From assembly GCF_028475105.1 (NCBI RefSeq), contig NZ_CP116936.1:4463501-4527500 (forward strand): DNA of 64,000 nucleotides. Reading direction: 5' to 3'. Below the pieces are notes generated by a model. The model was not told the DNA's origin. It saw only the letters and a list, made by a program, of their open reading frames with translations, and searched no databases. A program made the translations under genes and the position numbers. The DNA is from Micromonospora sp. LH3U1 (lineage in GTDB: Bacteria > Actinomycetota > Actinomycetes > Mycobacteriales > Micromonosporaceae). Every line of letters begins with the position of its first letter. The stretch's first letter is position 1. Positions 40,335 through 48,398 of the stretch are shown here, in pieces.

Positions 40335-41270
40335 ATGACCACATCGGCATCGATCGTTCGCGGTACCGGCCATGGTTTGACGTACGCCGTGCTCGGTTGG
40401 GCTGTGGCATACGGGGGTGTGCGTCTGGCGTGGACGATCGGCGAGGCTCCGGAGTTCCGGCAATTCGGATCGGACCTGCTCGGTTTCACCGGTTGGCGGT
40501 CGGTGGCGTTATGCGTGGTCGCGGCTGTTCTGGCGGTTGCCCTGGACCGGGTGGCGACCTGGCGGCCGGTGCTGGCGGGAGTCGCCTGGACGGTTGCCGG
40601 GGCGCTGGTCGCGGCAGCCGCGATCCTGCTGCCGGAGTTGGTGGGCTTCCTGCTGTTCACGGTCGGCCCGTACTTCGACCCGGTAGCGTTCGCCAGCCGG
40701 CTCGGCTGTGTCACCGGAGCGGCCCTGCTCGCTCTGGCGACCGCTCGCTATCAGCGGCGCACCCGGGGTGGCTGTCCGGACTGCTGCCGGACGGTCCGAC
40801 CGGGTTCGCGGCGCTCAGCACCTGCCCCGTGGGCGCGCTGGGCCGCGTACACCGCGGTAGCCGGCCTCGTCACCCGCTTCGCGGCCCAGGTCGTGGTGGG
40901 ATTCGACGGTCTTGCGCACGACGCCTCCCTGATCGGGTTGGAGGTCGGCCTGGTGTTGGCTGGAGTGCTGTTGCCGCTGGCACTGGTGCACCGCTGGGGT
41001 GAGACCTGGCCAGGGTGGGTGCCGCTGCTCACCGGCCGCACGATTCCTCGCCTGCTGTTGCTGGTGCCCGGCTTCGGGCTCGGGGCGGGCATCGTGGGCT
41101 ACTTCGGCATGGGACTCGTGCAGTTGGCGTCGGGATCGATCAGCCAGTTCTCCGACACGTTCCTCTGGGTGGCGATGTCGGCGTACTGCGTCCTGGGGCT
41201 CGGCCTCGTCGCGGCGTCAAGCGACTACCACCTGCGCACCCGCAGCGCGTGCAGGGCCTGCGGCCGGTGA
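40335..41270 (+). CDS. Multi-pass membrane protein of unknown function
   Basis: A 311-residue integral membrane protein with about eight helices (near residues 18-36, 50-66, 70-100, 110-130, 155-175, 190-210, 225-250 and 265-285). A cytoplasmic Cys-rich loop between helices four and five contains CPDCCRTVR, and the C-terminus ends in CRACGR; both might bind metal. ATG 40335 has GGGAGGATCGGGTC before it; the longer frame is unlikely. No family recognised. Confidence 0.7.
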   Translation: MTTSASIVRGTGHGLTYAVLGWAVAYGGVRLAWTIGEAPEFRQFGSDLLGFTGWRSVALCVVAAVLAVALDRVATWRPVLAGVAWTVAGALVAAAAILLPELVGFLLFTVGPYFDPVAFASRLGCVTGAALLALATARYQRRTRGGCPDCCRTVRPGSRRSAPAPWARWAAYTAVAGLVTRFAAQVVVGFDGLAHDASLIGLEVGLVLAGVLLPLALVHRWGETWPGWVPLLTGRTIPRLLLLVPGFGLGAGIVGYFGMGLVQLASGSISQFSDTFLWVAMSAYCVLGLGLVAASSDYHLRTRSACRACGR

Positions 41271-41403
41271 CAGCGGATGATCGACTTTCCCGTCCGGCGA
41301 CCCCGTCGCCGCCGGTCAGCCCGGCGGTACGGGCACCGTCGACTTCCTGCTCGCGTACGCGTAAGGGATCGCCTTTCACCACCGGAACCACCAACAGCTA
41401 CTC

Positions 41404-42120
41404 GTCGTCGGACGATCGCACCCAAGGGGGCTGCTTAGCCGGATCGCCGTGCTGGGCAACATCCAGGTGCTCCTCGCCATCGTCACCACGGTGCTTTACT
41501 ACGTCGGCGGCTTCGCGCTCTACACGTACCTGGCGCAGGCACTGTCCGGCGGCACGGCGGTGACCGCCTCGGCGATCGCAGGGTTCCTGCTCGTCTTCGG
41601 TGTCGCCGGCGTGGCCGGCAACGCGCTCGGCGGGTGGCTCACCGACCGGATCGGCCCGGTGCCGGTGTTGCTCGGTGGGCTCACCGCGTTCGCGGCCGCC
41701 CTGCTGCTGTTTCCGCTGGCGTCGCGGTCGACCGCCGGTGCCGTCGTGGACCTGGCGGTGTGGGGTGTGGCGGCGTGGGCACTCACCGTGCCGCAGCAAT
41801 ACCGGCTGATGACCTTCGCGACCGAGGCGCCGGCCGTGGCGGTCGGGCTCAACAGCTCGGCCACCTTCCTCGGGATCGGACTGTCCGGCCTCCTCGGCGG
41901 CATCGCGCTGGCCCGGATCGAGGCGGCGGACCTGGGCTACCTCGGTGGGGTGCTGGTGCTGGGCGTGGTGGTAACGCAGACGATCACGAGCCGGCGTTCC
42001 GCCGCCGCGCCCACGCCCGCGCCAGCCCGGTCTGATCCGCGCCACAGCGCTCAGGCGCCGGTGAGCCGGTGGTGCTCGTCGGTCTCCATCTCGATGAAGG
42101 CCTGGATCATGCCGCGGTAG
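41404..42120 (+). pseudogene. C-terminal half of an MFS efflux transporter
   Basis: The reading frame matches the second six-helix half of an arabinose-efflux-type MFS permease: AVLGNIQVLLAIVTTVLYYVG, then GNALGGWLTDRIGPVPVLLGG (the loop motif), then LNSSATFLGIGLSGLLGGI. Similarity starts near 41404, before the only start codon (GTG 41449), which has no ribosome-binding site at a working distance. The N-terminal six helices are absent; the preceding 130 nt show no homologous frame. This is best read as a truncated remnant. Its 3' end overlaps the convergent chorismate mutase gene by 70 nt. Confidence 0.7.
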
Positions 42121-42347
42121 ATCCGCTCGATCAGGTCCGGGTCCGCGCCGGCGTCGTTCGCCAGCGCGCGGACCCGGGCCACGACCTGCGCCACCCGGTC
42201 CGGCGCACGGACCGCCTGCCGGTCGCTCTTCAGCGGGGCCGCACGCCGAACCAGCGCCTCCCGACGGGCGAGCAGCCCGACGAGTTCGCCGTCCAACTCG
42301 TCGATCTGTGCGCGGATCTCGGTCAGCGCCGACGCAATGTCTGTCAT
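42051..42347 (-). CDS. AroQ-type chorismate mutase
   Basis: A 98-residue single-domain chorismate mutase, converting chorismate to prephenate for Phe/Tyr biosynthesis. The helical AroQ pattern is visible: EIRAQIDELDGELVGLLARR, the active-site Lys in APLKSDR, then RVAQVVARVRALA and ERIYRGMIQAFIEME. The start ATG 42347 is chosen by family alignment; a 17-codon longer frame is arginine-rich. It lies outside an aromatic operon, as is common for stand-alone actinomycete AroQ. The MFS remnant overlaps its 3' end on the other strand. Confidence 0.88.
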   Translation of the reverse strand: MTDIASALTEIRAQIDELDGELVGLLARREALVRRAAPLKSDRQAVRAPDRVAQVVARVRALANDAGADPDLIERIYRGMIQAFIEMETDEHHRLTGA

Positions 42348-42574
42348 GCCGGAAATCTTCGCACGGCGGGCCGGGTGCCCGGATCGCCGTCTTCGCAAAG
42401 GAGGAAGGGCCGATGACCCCGACGACCGAGCTCAGCCGGCCGGCGCCGGCCCGCCTCGATGGAGAGCATCTGCTGCCCTGGTACGTCGCCGTGGAGAACG
42501 GCCCCTGCCCTGACGGGGAGGGACCGTGTGGCGCTCGCGTCGCCCTCGGGGTATGCCACCCCGGGCGGGTTCGC

Positions 42575-42877
42575 TCAGCTCTGCTGGTGTCGCTCGTTGC
42601 GGCGAAGGGCCTCTTCGAGTTGGTCCTCGAGAATGATGATGCGGCAGGCCGAGGCCATGTCGGTGCCCTGATCGCACATCTCCCGGGCTCGCGCGGCCAA
42701 GCGCAGTTGGTAGCGGGAGTAGCGGCGGTGTCCGCCACCGGAACGCTGCGGGTCGATCAGTTTCGCGTCGCCGAGCCGGCGCAGGAAGTCCTGCGAGCAG
42801 CCGAGGATCTCGGCGGCGCGGCCCATCGTGTAGGCGGGGTAGTCCTCGTCGTCGAGCATGTCGCCGGATTGGGTCAT
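42575..42877 (-). CDS. Small MerR-family helix-turn-helix regulator
   Basis: A 100-residue protein containing just the MerR DNA-binding part: YTMGRAAEILGCSQDFLRRL, the wing GGGHRRYSRYQLRLAAR, and a short helical tail (RIIILEDQLEEALRRNE) for dimerisation. There is no effector domain. Such minimal MerR proteins in actinomycetes act on stress or development genes. ATG 42877 has GATGGAGGTTCC upstream. A 13-bp perfect hairpin lies 17-46 nt upstream of the start. Confidence 0.85.
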   Translation of the reverse strand: MTQSGDMLDDEDYPAYTMGRAAEILGCSQDFLRRLGDAKLIDPQRSGGGHRRYSRYQLRLAARAREMCDQGTDMASACRIIILEDQLEEALRRNERHQQS

Positions 42878-43504
42878 GGAACCTCCATCACGAGGGCCCC
42901 GGTGCTCGAAAGCACCGGGGCCCAAGGGTTGTGGGTCAGGAACACCATCTACCGACGGAACGTCGGTTTGTCGTATCCGCACCAGCCCTCACTGAAGGCT
43001 TCGGGTGCGAGGATCGCATAAGCGTGACCGGAGACCACCTCTCGTTCGATGGAAACTGCGGTGTCCGCGCCCAGCCCACGATTGCGGCTGACAGCGGGCG
43101 ATCCAACGGTGTAATGCCCTCCCTTGCCTCTGATTTCCTCTGTCGTACTCCGTGCTGTCCATCGGCGTCCGAGCCCCACGCGACTTCATGGCCCTGACAC
43201 GTACGACGAACTCTCCTTGCCTCGGGTGCAGCCCTGAACCAGCCTCGGCCCCACCCGCTGTCACACCTAACTGCGGCAAACCTCTGCCGTCGAACCGAGC
43301 AGGAGCCTGGAGGTTCCCTGGCCCAACTCCTTCGCCCTCGTGCGGGGCGGTTACGTCAGCGTCTTTGTTACTTCGTTCTCGACCTCAGGAACATTAGCCG
43401 ACGATGGAGAGGATGTCTAGCGCTTCGCACATAGATTTTCTCCGGGCAGGCGGTTCGATGCGATGTGCAGCTCACGGCCGTTGTCGGGTGGTGCTGACGG
43501 CGGC
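42878..43504. other. 627-nt region without a firm gene; possible small Cys-tailed ORF
   Basis: Between the MerR and TetR genes I find no convincing full gene. A minus-strand frame at 42949-43179 would encode 76 residues ending SGHAYAILAPEAFSEGWCGY plus a short basic tail. Its stop is followed 26 nt later by the perfect hairpin. However, only about 60 percent of third codon positions are G/C, below the local norm for genes. The part from 43340 to 43440 is A/T-richer and looks like promoter or spacer DNA. Confidence 0.3.
42894..42923. terminator. Perfect 13-bp hairpin upstream of MerR
   Basis: GGGCCCCGGTGCT (42894-42906) pairs completely with 42911-42923 around a CGAA tetraloop. On the minus strand it lies between an upstream small open frame and the MerR ribosome-binding site. 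It may end a transcript arriving from the right or act as an attenuator in the MerR leader. It is too long and perfect to be chance. Confidence 0.6.
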
Positions 43505-44101
43505 TCAGCGCGGCGGCGCGTTGCGCTCGAGGGTTGCCAGGAAGGTCTCGGCGGCTTCCTGAACGCGGTCTCGGTCTCCGGTGGTCAGCAGATCGAGCAG
43601 CAGCCCGCGGATCGTCGCGATCACCAGGGTGGCGGTGCGTGTCGCCGTCGCCGGGTCGGTGTCCGGGCCTTGCGCATCGACCAGGCTGCTCATCCAGTCG
43701 GCGACGACCCGGTCGAGGAACTCCGCGAACTGTTGCGGCGCCTGAAGGGCGCGTCCGTAGACCGCGAAGAACAGCCGGAACTCCGCCGATCGGCGCGGGT
43801 CGGAGGTGCGCGTCCAGACCGCACGGACCGCCGAAGCCAGGTCAGGCTGGTCGCCGACCGCATCGCTCGTGGCGGCGAACGTACGCTCCCGCAGCCGCCC
43901 GAGGATCGCCTCGAGCATCTGCTCCTTGGTGCCGAAGTGGTGCACCAGCGTCGTGGTCGACACCCCGAGGGCGCCGGCCACCGGGCGCCACGACAGCTCG
44001 GCGAACCCATGCTCGATCGCGTAGTCGACGGCGGCGTTGAGCAGATCGGCCCGCCGCTGGTGATTGACCGGTCGTCCCGCCATCTCCGCCTCGTGGTCCA
44101 T
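43505..44101 (-). CDS. TetR-family repressor
   Basis: A 198-residue TetR regulator. The helix-turn-helix is at residues 35-62 (LSWRPVAGALGVSTTTLVHHFG), and the all-helical C-terminal domain resembles TetR_C_6-like sensors. It diverges from an epimerase-type gene with 74 nt between starts. The gap contains two ACGATCGT palindromes in mirror arrangement that are its probable operator. ATG 44101 is used; ATG 44083 with GAGGCGGAG upstream is also possible. Confidence 0.87.
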   Translation of the reverse strand: MDHEAEMAGRPVNHQRRADLLNAAVDYAIEHGFAELSWRPVAGALGVSTTTLVHHFGTKEQMLEAILGRLRERTFAATSDAVGDQPDLASAVRAVWTRTSDPRRSAEFRLFFAVYGRALQAPQQFAEFLDRVVADWMSSLVDAQGPDTDPATATRTATLVIATIRGLLLDLLTTGDRDRVQEAAETFLATLERNAPPR

Positions 44102-44119
44102 CTCGCCTTGCAGTTACTG

Positions 44120-44157
44120 GAACGATCGTACTATCTTCATTCCTAGCACGATCGTTC
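44120..44157. promoter_or_regulatory. Symmetric TetR operator with two ACGATCGT cores
   Basis: GAACGATCGT (44120-44129) and ACGATCGTTC (44148-44157) form a 10-bp inverted repeat, and each arm contains the self-palindrome ACGATCGT. The two cores are 26 bp apart. A TACTAT hexamer right after the first arm may be a -10 element. The site fills the gap between the TetR and epimerase genes, so one repressor could silence both. Confidence 0.65.
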
Positions 44158-44175
44158 TAGGAATAGGAGATCCTC

Positions 44176-45111
44176 GTGAATGTGTTCGTCACCGGAGCGT
44201 CAGGTTGGGTCGGCCGCGGGCTCGTCCCAGAGTTGACCGCCGCCGGCCACAAGGTCACCGGGCTGGCCCGCTCGGATGCGGCAGCCCAGTCCCTGAGGGC
44301 GATGGGGGCCGAGGTCCGCCCAGGCTCGCTCGACGATCTCGACGCCCTGCGCGACGCGGCAGCCTCCTCCGACGGCGTCGTCCACCTCGCGTTCAAGCAC
44401 GACATGTTCTTCGCCGGCGACTTCGCCGCCGCCACCGACGCCGATCGTGCGGCGATCGACGCCTTCGGCGAGGCCCTGGCCGGCACCGACAAGCCGTTCG
44501 TCATGGCCTCCGGCATGCTCGGCGTCCTCGGGCTACCGTCCGGTGTCGTCGCCACCGAACGCGACGGACTGACACCGGACGCCAGCGACCACACCGGCCC
44601 GATCAGCGGCGCTGGCGGACGGATGGCCAACGCCCGCCACGCTCTCGCGCTCGCCGGCCAGGGGGTCCGCTCCTCAATCGTGCGGCTACCACCCGCCACC
44701 CACGGCAAGGGCGACAACGGCTTCACCACCACCGCGATCGGCTTCGCCCGCCAGAAGGGCGCTGCGGCATACGTCGGCGACGGCAGCAACCGCTGGCCGG
44801 CAGTCCACCGCGATGACGCCGCGCGGCTGTTCCGCCTCGCGGTCGAGTCCGCGCCAGCCGGCTCCGTGCTGCACGCGGTCGGCGACAACGGTGTGCCAAT
44901 GCGCGCAGTCGCCGAGGCGTTCGCCGCACGACTGCACATTCCCGTGGTCTCCGTCACCGCCGAGGAGGCAGGCGACTACGTCGGTTGGCTTGGCGCCCTC
45001 TGGGGAGTCGACGGGCCCGCCTCGGCGCACGTCACTCGTGAGCTGCTCGGATGGCGACCTACCCGGCCCGGACTGATCGTCGACCTCGAACAGGGCCACT
45101 ACTTCGCCTGA
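44176..45111 (+). CDS. Extended SDR / NAD-dependent epimerase-like protein
   Basis: A 311-residue Rossmann-fold protein. The nucleotide motif is GASGWVGRGL (residues 7-16), followed by a Ser in MASGMLGV and an extended SDR C-terminal part (DGSNRWPAVHRDDAARLFRL, ELLGWRPTRPGLI). The usual Tyr-x3-Lys is not evident; GGRMANARHALAL occupies that region, so catalysis may differ. The GTG start 44176 has AATAGGAGATCCTC before it. It is divergent from and probably controlled by the TetR gene through the ACGATCGT operator. Confidence 0.85.
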   Translation: MNVFVTGASGWVGRGLVPELTAAGHKVTGLARSDAAAQSLRAMGAEVRPGSLDDLDALRDAAASSDGVVHLAFKHDMFFAGDFAAATDADRAAIDAFGEALAGTDKPFVMASGMLGVLGLPSGVVATERDGLTPDASDHTGPISGAGGRMANARHALALAGQGVRSSIVRLPPATHGKGDNGFTTTAIGFARQKGAAAYVGDGSNRWPAVHRDDAARLFRLAVESAPAGSVLHAVGDNGVPMRAVAEAFAARLHIPVVSVTAEEAGDYVGWLGALWGVDGPASAHVTRELLGWRPTRPGLIVDLEQGHYFA

Positions 45112-45232
45112 GCAGGAGATCGCCCACCGGAGCAGTCGCCGGGTGACCAGGCTGCCCCGATGACCGGGCGGCGCCGATCACTTTCGTGCTCGCCGGCCTA
45201 TGGACGAGTGGGCACTGGCATGGCGTCTCGGA

Positions 45233-45655
45233 TCATCCTGTCGGTGCCGGTCGTACGTCAGCGAGGTGTTTGGTGATGCGGAGCAGCACCTGGTCCGGTG
45301 GGCCGGGGATGAAGGCGGCCTCGTCGGCGAGCGCGGCGATCAGTGGCAGTCCACGGCCGCCGACGGTGAGCGGGGCGGGGAGGTCGGCGGCGAGTCCGGA
45401 CCCATTGGGGGTGCTGCCGCGGTTGCCAACCTCGATCAGGCAGACGACGTCGTCGATGACGACGGTGATGTCCACGGTGCTGTCAGAATCGGCGTGTATC
45501 ACCGCGTTGGCGCATGCCTCGGTGATCAGCACGGCGAGGTGGCCACGGGAGTCCTCCGCGACGTCGGTGAGGCTCAGCAGAGTGTTGAGCACCTGGCGAG
45601 CGCAGGTCACCGAGGACGGCTGGCGCGGGAGCGACAGCGTCATACTCACTGGCAT
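45233..45655 (-). CDS. Anti-sigma / serine-kinase HATPase (RsbW-like)
   Basis: A 140-residue GHKL ATPase domain. The N box (ITEACANAVIHA), G1 box (VVCLIEVGNRG) and G2 box (GGRGLPLI) are complete. Such proteins phosphorylate STAS antagonists and may bind a sigma factor. ATG 45655 follows GGGGAGGAGCTGCGTA; a longer frame lacks support. It diverges from a STAS gene with a conserved phosphoserine loop 200 nt away, a natural kinase-substrate pair, and a PP2C phosphatase lies just beyond. Confidence 0.87.
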   Translation of the reverse strand: MPVSMTLSLPRQPSSVTCARQVLNTLLSLTDVAEDSRGHLAVLITEACANAVIHADSDSTVDITVVIDDVVCLIEVGNRGSTPNGSGLAADLPAPLTVGGRGLPLIAALADEAAFIPGPPDQVLLRITKHLADVRPAPTG

Positions 45656-45856
45656 TACGCAGCTCCTCCCCACCGGTCCGGGCGTGAACTGCCGGACCAC
45701 TGCGTCACACCCTAAGGCGGGATGCTCCGGCAGTGATCAGCACTACCCAACGTCGCTGGGATGAAACGGTCAGGACGCCGGCTCGCCGTACGTCCGGCGG
45801 CGGTTCGCCCGCCGGGCGCATAGGGTGAGCGGGACCATCGGCGTGGAGGGGTTGTT

Positions 45857-46222
45857 GTGGATCTGCTGTTGTCGGCCCGGCCGGGCCGGGATTGCACCGT
45901 GCTCGAAGTGCGCGGTGAGCTGGACATGGCGACCGCCCCCCAGTTGCGGGAGAGTCTGCAACGGCTGGTTGACGCCGGTGACCGTCAGGTGATCGTGGAT
46001 CTGGCCGAGGTGGGGTTCATGGACTCCAGCGCGCTGGGCGCGCTGGTGGTGATGTTCAAGGCGCTGCGTAGCGTCGGCGGCCGGTTGAGCCTGGCAGCGG
46101 CGCAGCCCGCCGTGCGCAGCGTCCTGACGGTCACGTCGGTGGATCGAGCCATCCAGGTCTACGACAGCGTGCAGGCGGCTGAAGCCGACCCGCCGTCCAC
46201 CGGCGACGCGACAGGCCGGTAG
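45857..46222 (+). CDS. STAS anti-sigma-factor antagonist
   Basis: A 121-residue STAS protein. The fold starts DLLLSARPGRDCTVLEVRGE, and the phosphoacceptor loop FMDSSALGALVVMF has S57/S58 intact. When unphosphorylated it would bind an RsbW-like kinase and free a sigma factor or other target. The GTG start has GGAGGGGTTGTT before it. Its TAG abuts the stop of the convergent PP2C gene with no space. The neighbours supply both kinase and phosphatase. Confidence 0.9.
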   Translation: MDLLLSARPGRDCTVLEVRGELDMATAPQLRESLQRLVDAGDRQVIVDLAEVGFMDSSALGALVVMFKALRSVGGRLSLAAAQPAVRSVLTVTSVDRAIQVYDSVQAAEADPPSTGDATGR

Positions 46223-47479
46223 TCAGTCCGCCAGCGCGGCGCTGGCACGCGCCTGGTCCGCGCCCGCACTGGTACTCCGGTCCCCGCTGTGCCCGCTGTG
46301 CCAGTCGAGAATGAGAAGGGTCGCGTCGTCAGGCAGAGTTGGTCCGCTAACCTCGAGCACGGCATCCGCCAGCGCCCGGACAGCCTCGCGCGGGTGCAGA
46401 TCGGCGATCGACCGCAACATTGTCGGTATATCCAGCTTGGCGGCGTCGCGCTCGCGCATGCCATCGGTCACCACGACCAGACGGTCGCCTGGTCGCAGCG
46501 TGATCTCGCCAGCGCGGTAATCGGCCTCGGGGAACATGCCCAGAGGGAAGTTGGCCGGTAGCGGCAACACCTCGGTTTGCCCGTCGCGTACCAGCAGTGG
46601 CGGCACATGCCCGGCGTTGAGCAGCGCGCACACCCCGGTGCGCAGGTCGAGACGGCCGAGGACCGCAGTGATGTAACTGCCGGGCACGGCGGCGTGCCCG
46701 GACACGTCGGCATTCGCGGCGGCGGCCTGCTCCACCAGAGCAGCCCCGCGACGACGGCTGTTGCGCAGACTGCCCACGCCCAGGGTGGCCGTCAGCGCGC
46801 TGGCCACCCCGTGGCCCATCGCGTCGGTGACGCTGAAGTGCAGCACGTCCCGACCAATGCTGTAGTCGAAGGTGTCACCGCCGATACTGGCGGCGGGTTC
46901 GAGCCAGCCGGACAGGGTGAACGCACTGCCTTCACACGTGAACGAAGCGGGCAGCAGGCGGCGCTGGATCTCCCCGGACAGGGTGAACGGGGTGGTGCGT
47001 TGCCCCCACTCGAAAAGGTCGGTGTACCGCCGGTTGGCAATCACCACGTACGCCAACATGTGCGCCGTCCGGGCGATCTCATTCAGAACTCCCGGCCCGG
47101 GCTCGTCCGCCAGGACCATCTCCAGCAGGCCGATCGCCTCACCGCGGTCGGTCACCGGCGCCAACACCGTCCACCTGTCCGACTGCGTCACCACCTGCAC
47201 CGACTGGGTGCGGAGCGCCTGCTCGGCGGGACCGCCGTCGAAGGGCATCACCGTGGCGACCTCATCACCGTGCCGGCGGCCCTCACCGGCGTCGCCGAGC
47301 GGCACGTGCGCCAACCGGACCAGTGCCCGGCCGCTGAGGTCCGCGATCAAAAACGCTACCGTACGTGCCCCCAGCGCCACACCGAGTTCACGAGTGACCG
47401 CCTCGACCGCCTCGACCGGTGAGGCGTCCTCCGCCGCATCCAACATTCGCGCCACGATTCGCCCCCGGCTGCTGTCCAC
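46223..47479 (-). CDS. PP2C/SpoIIE-family phosphatase with GAF domain
   Basis: A 418-residue serine phosphatase. A GAF-type sensor occupies residues 12-150. The PP2C domain (170-395) has the metal-binding Asp motifs ASIGGDTFDYS, VTDAMGHGVASALTA, DRLVVVTDGM and LPDDATLLILDW. It would dephosphorylate STAS proteins in response to an unknown signal. A GTG at 47479 is used; no strong site is seen. It converges directly on the STAS gene. Together with the HATPase and STAS genes it makes a full partner-switching set. Confidence 0.9.
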   Translation of the reverse strand: MDSSRGRIVARMLDAAEDASPVEAVEAVTRELGVALGARTVAFLIADLSGRALVRLAHVPLGDAGEGRRHGDEVATVMPFDGGPAEQALRTQSVQVVTQSDRWTVLAPVTDRGEAIGLLEMVLADEPGPGVLNEIARTAHMLAYVVIANRRYTDLFEWGQRTTPFTLSGEIQRRLLPASFTCEGSAFTLSGWLEPAASIGGDTFDYSIGRDVLHFSVTDAMGHGVASALTATLGVGSLRNSRRRGAALVEQAAAANADVSGHAAVPGSYITAVLGRLDLRTGVCALLNAGHVPPLLVRDGQTEVLPLPANFPLGMFPEADYRAGEITLRPGDRLVVVTDGMRERDAAKLDIPTMLRSIADLHPREAVRALADAVLEVSGPTLPDDATLLILDWHSGHSGDRSTSAGADQARASAALAD

Positions 47480-47623
47480 TGTCGGAGCCTACGAGATCCC
47501 ACGGCCATCGCCGAACACGAGGATCGTGACAGCAGCAATTCATCGAGATCGTGACTCGCACCACGCCGCCGCGACCCGTGGATATTGTGAACTGTTCCCC
47601 GAGCTGCGGCCGCGGGCGCTGCT

Positions 47624-48109
47624 TCAAGACGGACGGCCCGCGGGTTGCTGCGTGTGTGCGACTCCTACTGAGCCGCCTGGAGTGTCAGGCAGCGCGAACC
47701 AGTGGCCTTCGACCACCTCGCGTAGGTGACCCTCGCGGGCGAGGTGGGCACAGGCCGCGACTATGTGATCACGGCTGTAGCCGTCATCGGCGGCTTCGTC
47801 GAGGAACCAACGGATTCGCCAGGCGTCGAAAGCTTCAACCTCGCGCCCGAGCAGAGGATCGATGATCAGGTCGAGGTCCACCTCCCTGCCGTCTGAGCTG
47901 GTCATCTGGCACCCCGCGCCGTGGACGGTGTACTCGATCCCGCTGCGAGTAAAGCCCTGCCGGGGCAACTCCCGGCGCGATCGGACCGCTGCCAGCAGAT
48001 CCGCGATGTCTGCGATAGGAGACAGATCGGCAAGTAGCTGGCCACGGATTTCCTGCACGGCGGCGGCGAAGCGCCGCACGGCGTCCACCGACGTCCCGTC
48101 CTGAACCAT
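47624..48109 (-). CDS. Hypothetical protein, DUF6896-like
   Basis: A 161-residue cytoplasmic protein. Features are a helical start (VDAVRRFAAAVQEIRGQLLA) and a beta-rich middle (GIEYTVHGAGCQMTSSDGRE, then VDLDLIIDPLLG). A helical end carries FDAWRIRWFLDEA. This order resembles the DUF6896 family, which has no known function. It follows the PP2C gene in the same orientation, 144 nt upstream, but with its own start region. Good G/C-ending codons support coding. Confidence 0.65.
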   Translation of the reverse strand: MVQDGTSVDAVRRFAAAVQEIRGQLLADLSPIADIADLLAAVRSRRELPRQGFTRSGIEYTVHGAGCQMTSSDGREVDLDLIIDPLLGREVEAFDAWRIRWFLDEAADDGYSRDHIVAACAHLAREGHLREVVEGHWFALPDTPGGSVGVAHTQQPAGRPS

Positions 48110-48250
48110 GCCGCCCAGTATGAACGCCTACCTACGTGGCCCGCGGATCCCGTGCTCCATCAGTACCGCTCACATCGGTCTGCCACGATGTCCCGTCGTG
48201 AACTATCACGATCAGTGACGTGTCCCTGCCGGGCGCTTTGGCGGAATGCC

Positions 48251-48355
48251 TCAGCTGGCGGCGGGGGCGCCTTGGCCGTCCGAATCGCCGGGGGCGCCAC
48301 TGGCGTTCATGGCGTTGAACAGGCCGGAGCCGCCGTCGGCGTCTTTCGGTGCCAC
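48251..48355 (-). CDS. Possible 34-residue Gly/Asp-rich peptide
   Basis: A short frame from GTG 48355 encodes APKDADGGSGLFNAMNASGA followed by PGDSDGQGAPAAS. About 30 of its 34 codons end in G or C, as in true genes here, whereas the overlapping frame is arginine-rich. No clear ribosome-binding site is seen, and an in-frame stop lies 11 codons upstream. It may be a peptide or the surviving end of a lost gene. The rest of the 48110-48398 gap shows nothing else. Confidence 0.25.
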   Translation of the reverse strand: MAPKDADGGSGLFNAMNASGAPGDSDGQGAPAAS

Positions 48356-48398
48356 CCGGTACAGCCTCGTCCTCGGCAGTCACGACCGAGGGCGGCCT

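Larger units (their letters stand above)
42413..43021 (+). other. Open frame with a strong ribosome-binding site, coding status doubtful
   Basis: ATG 42413 is preceded by AAAGGAGGAAGGGCCG, one of the best Shine-Dalgarno sequences in the window. The first 50 codons encode a plausible peptide (LPWYVAVENGPCPDGEGPCG). The frame then runs for 200 codons antisense to the MerR gene, where the product looks like a shadow. A genuine short protein truncated or frameshifted near 42560 is possible. The segment 42348-42574 holds no other gene. Confidence 0.3.

Noticed and set aside
42989..43279. 96-codon minus-strand frame upstream of MerR
   Set aside because: Arg-rich and without a ribosome-binding site; no better than chance in this GC range.
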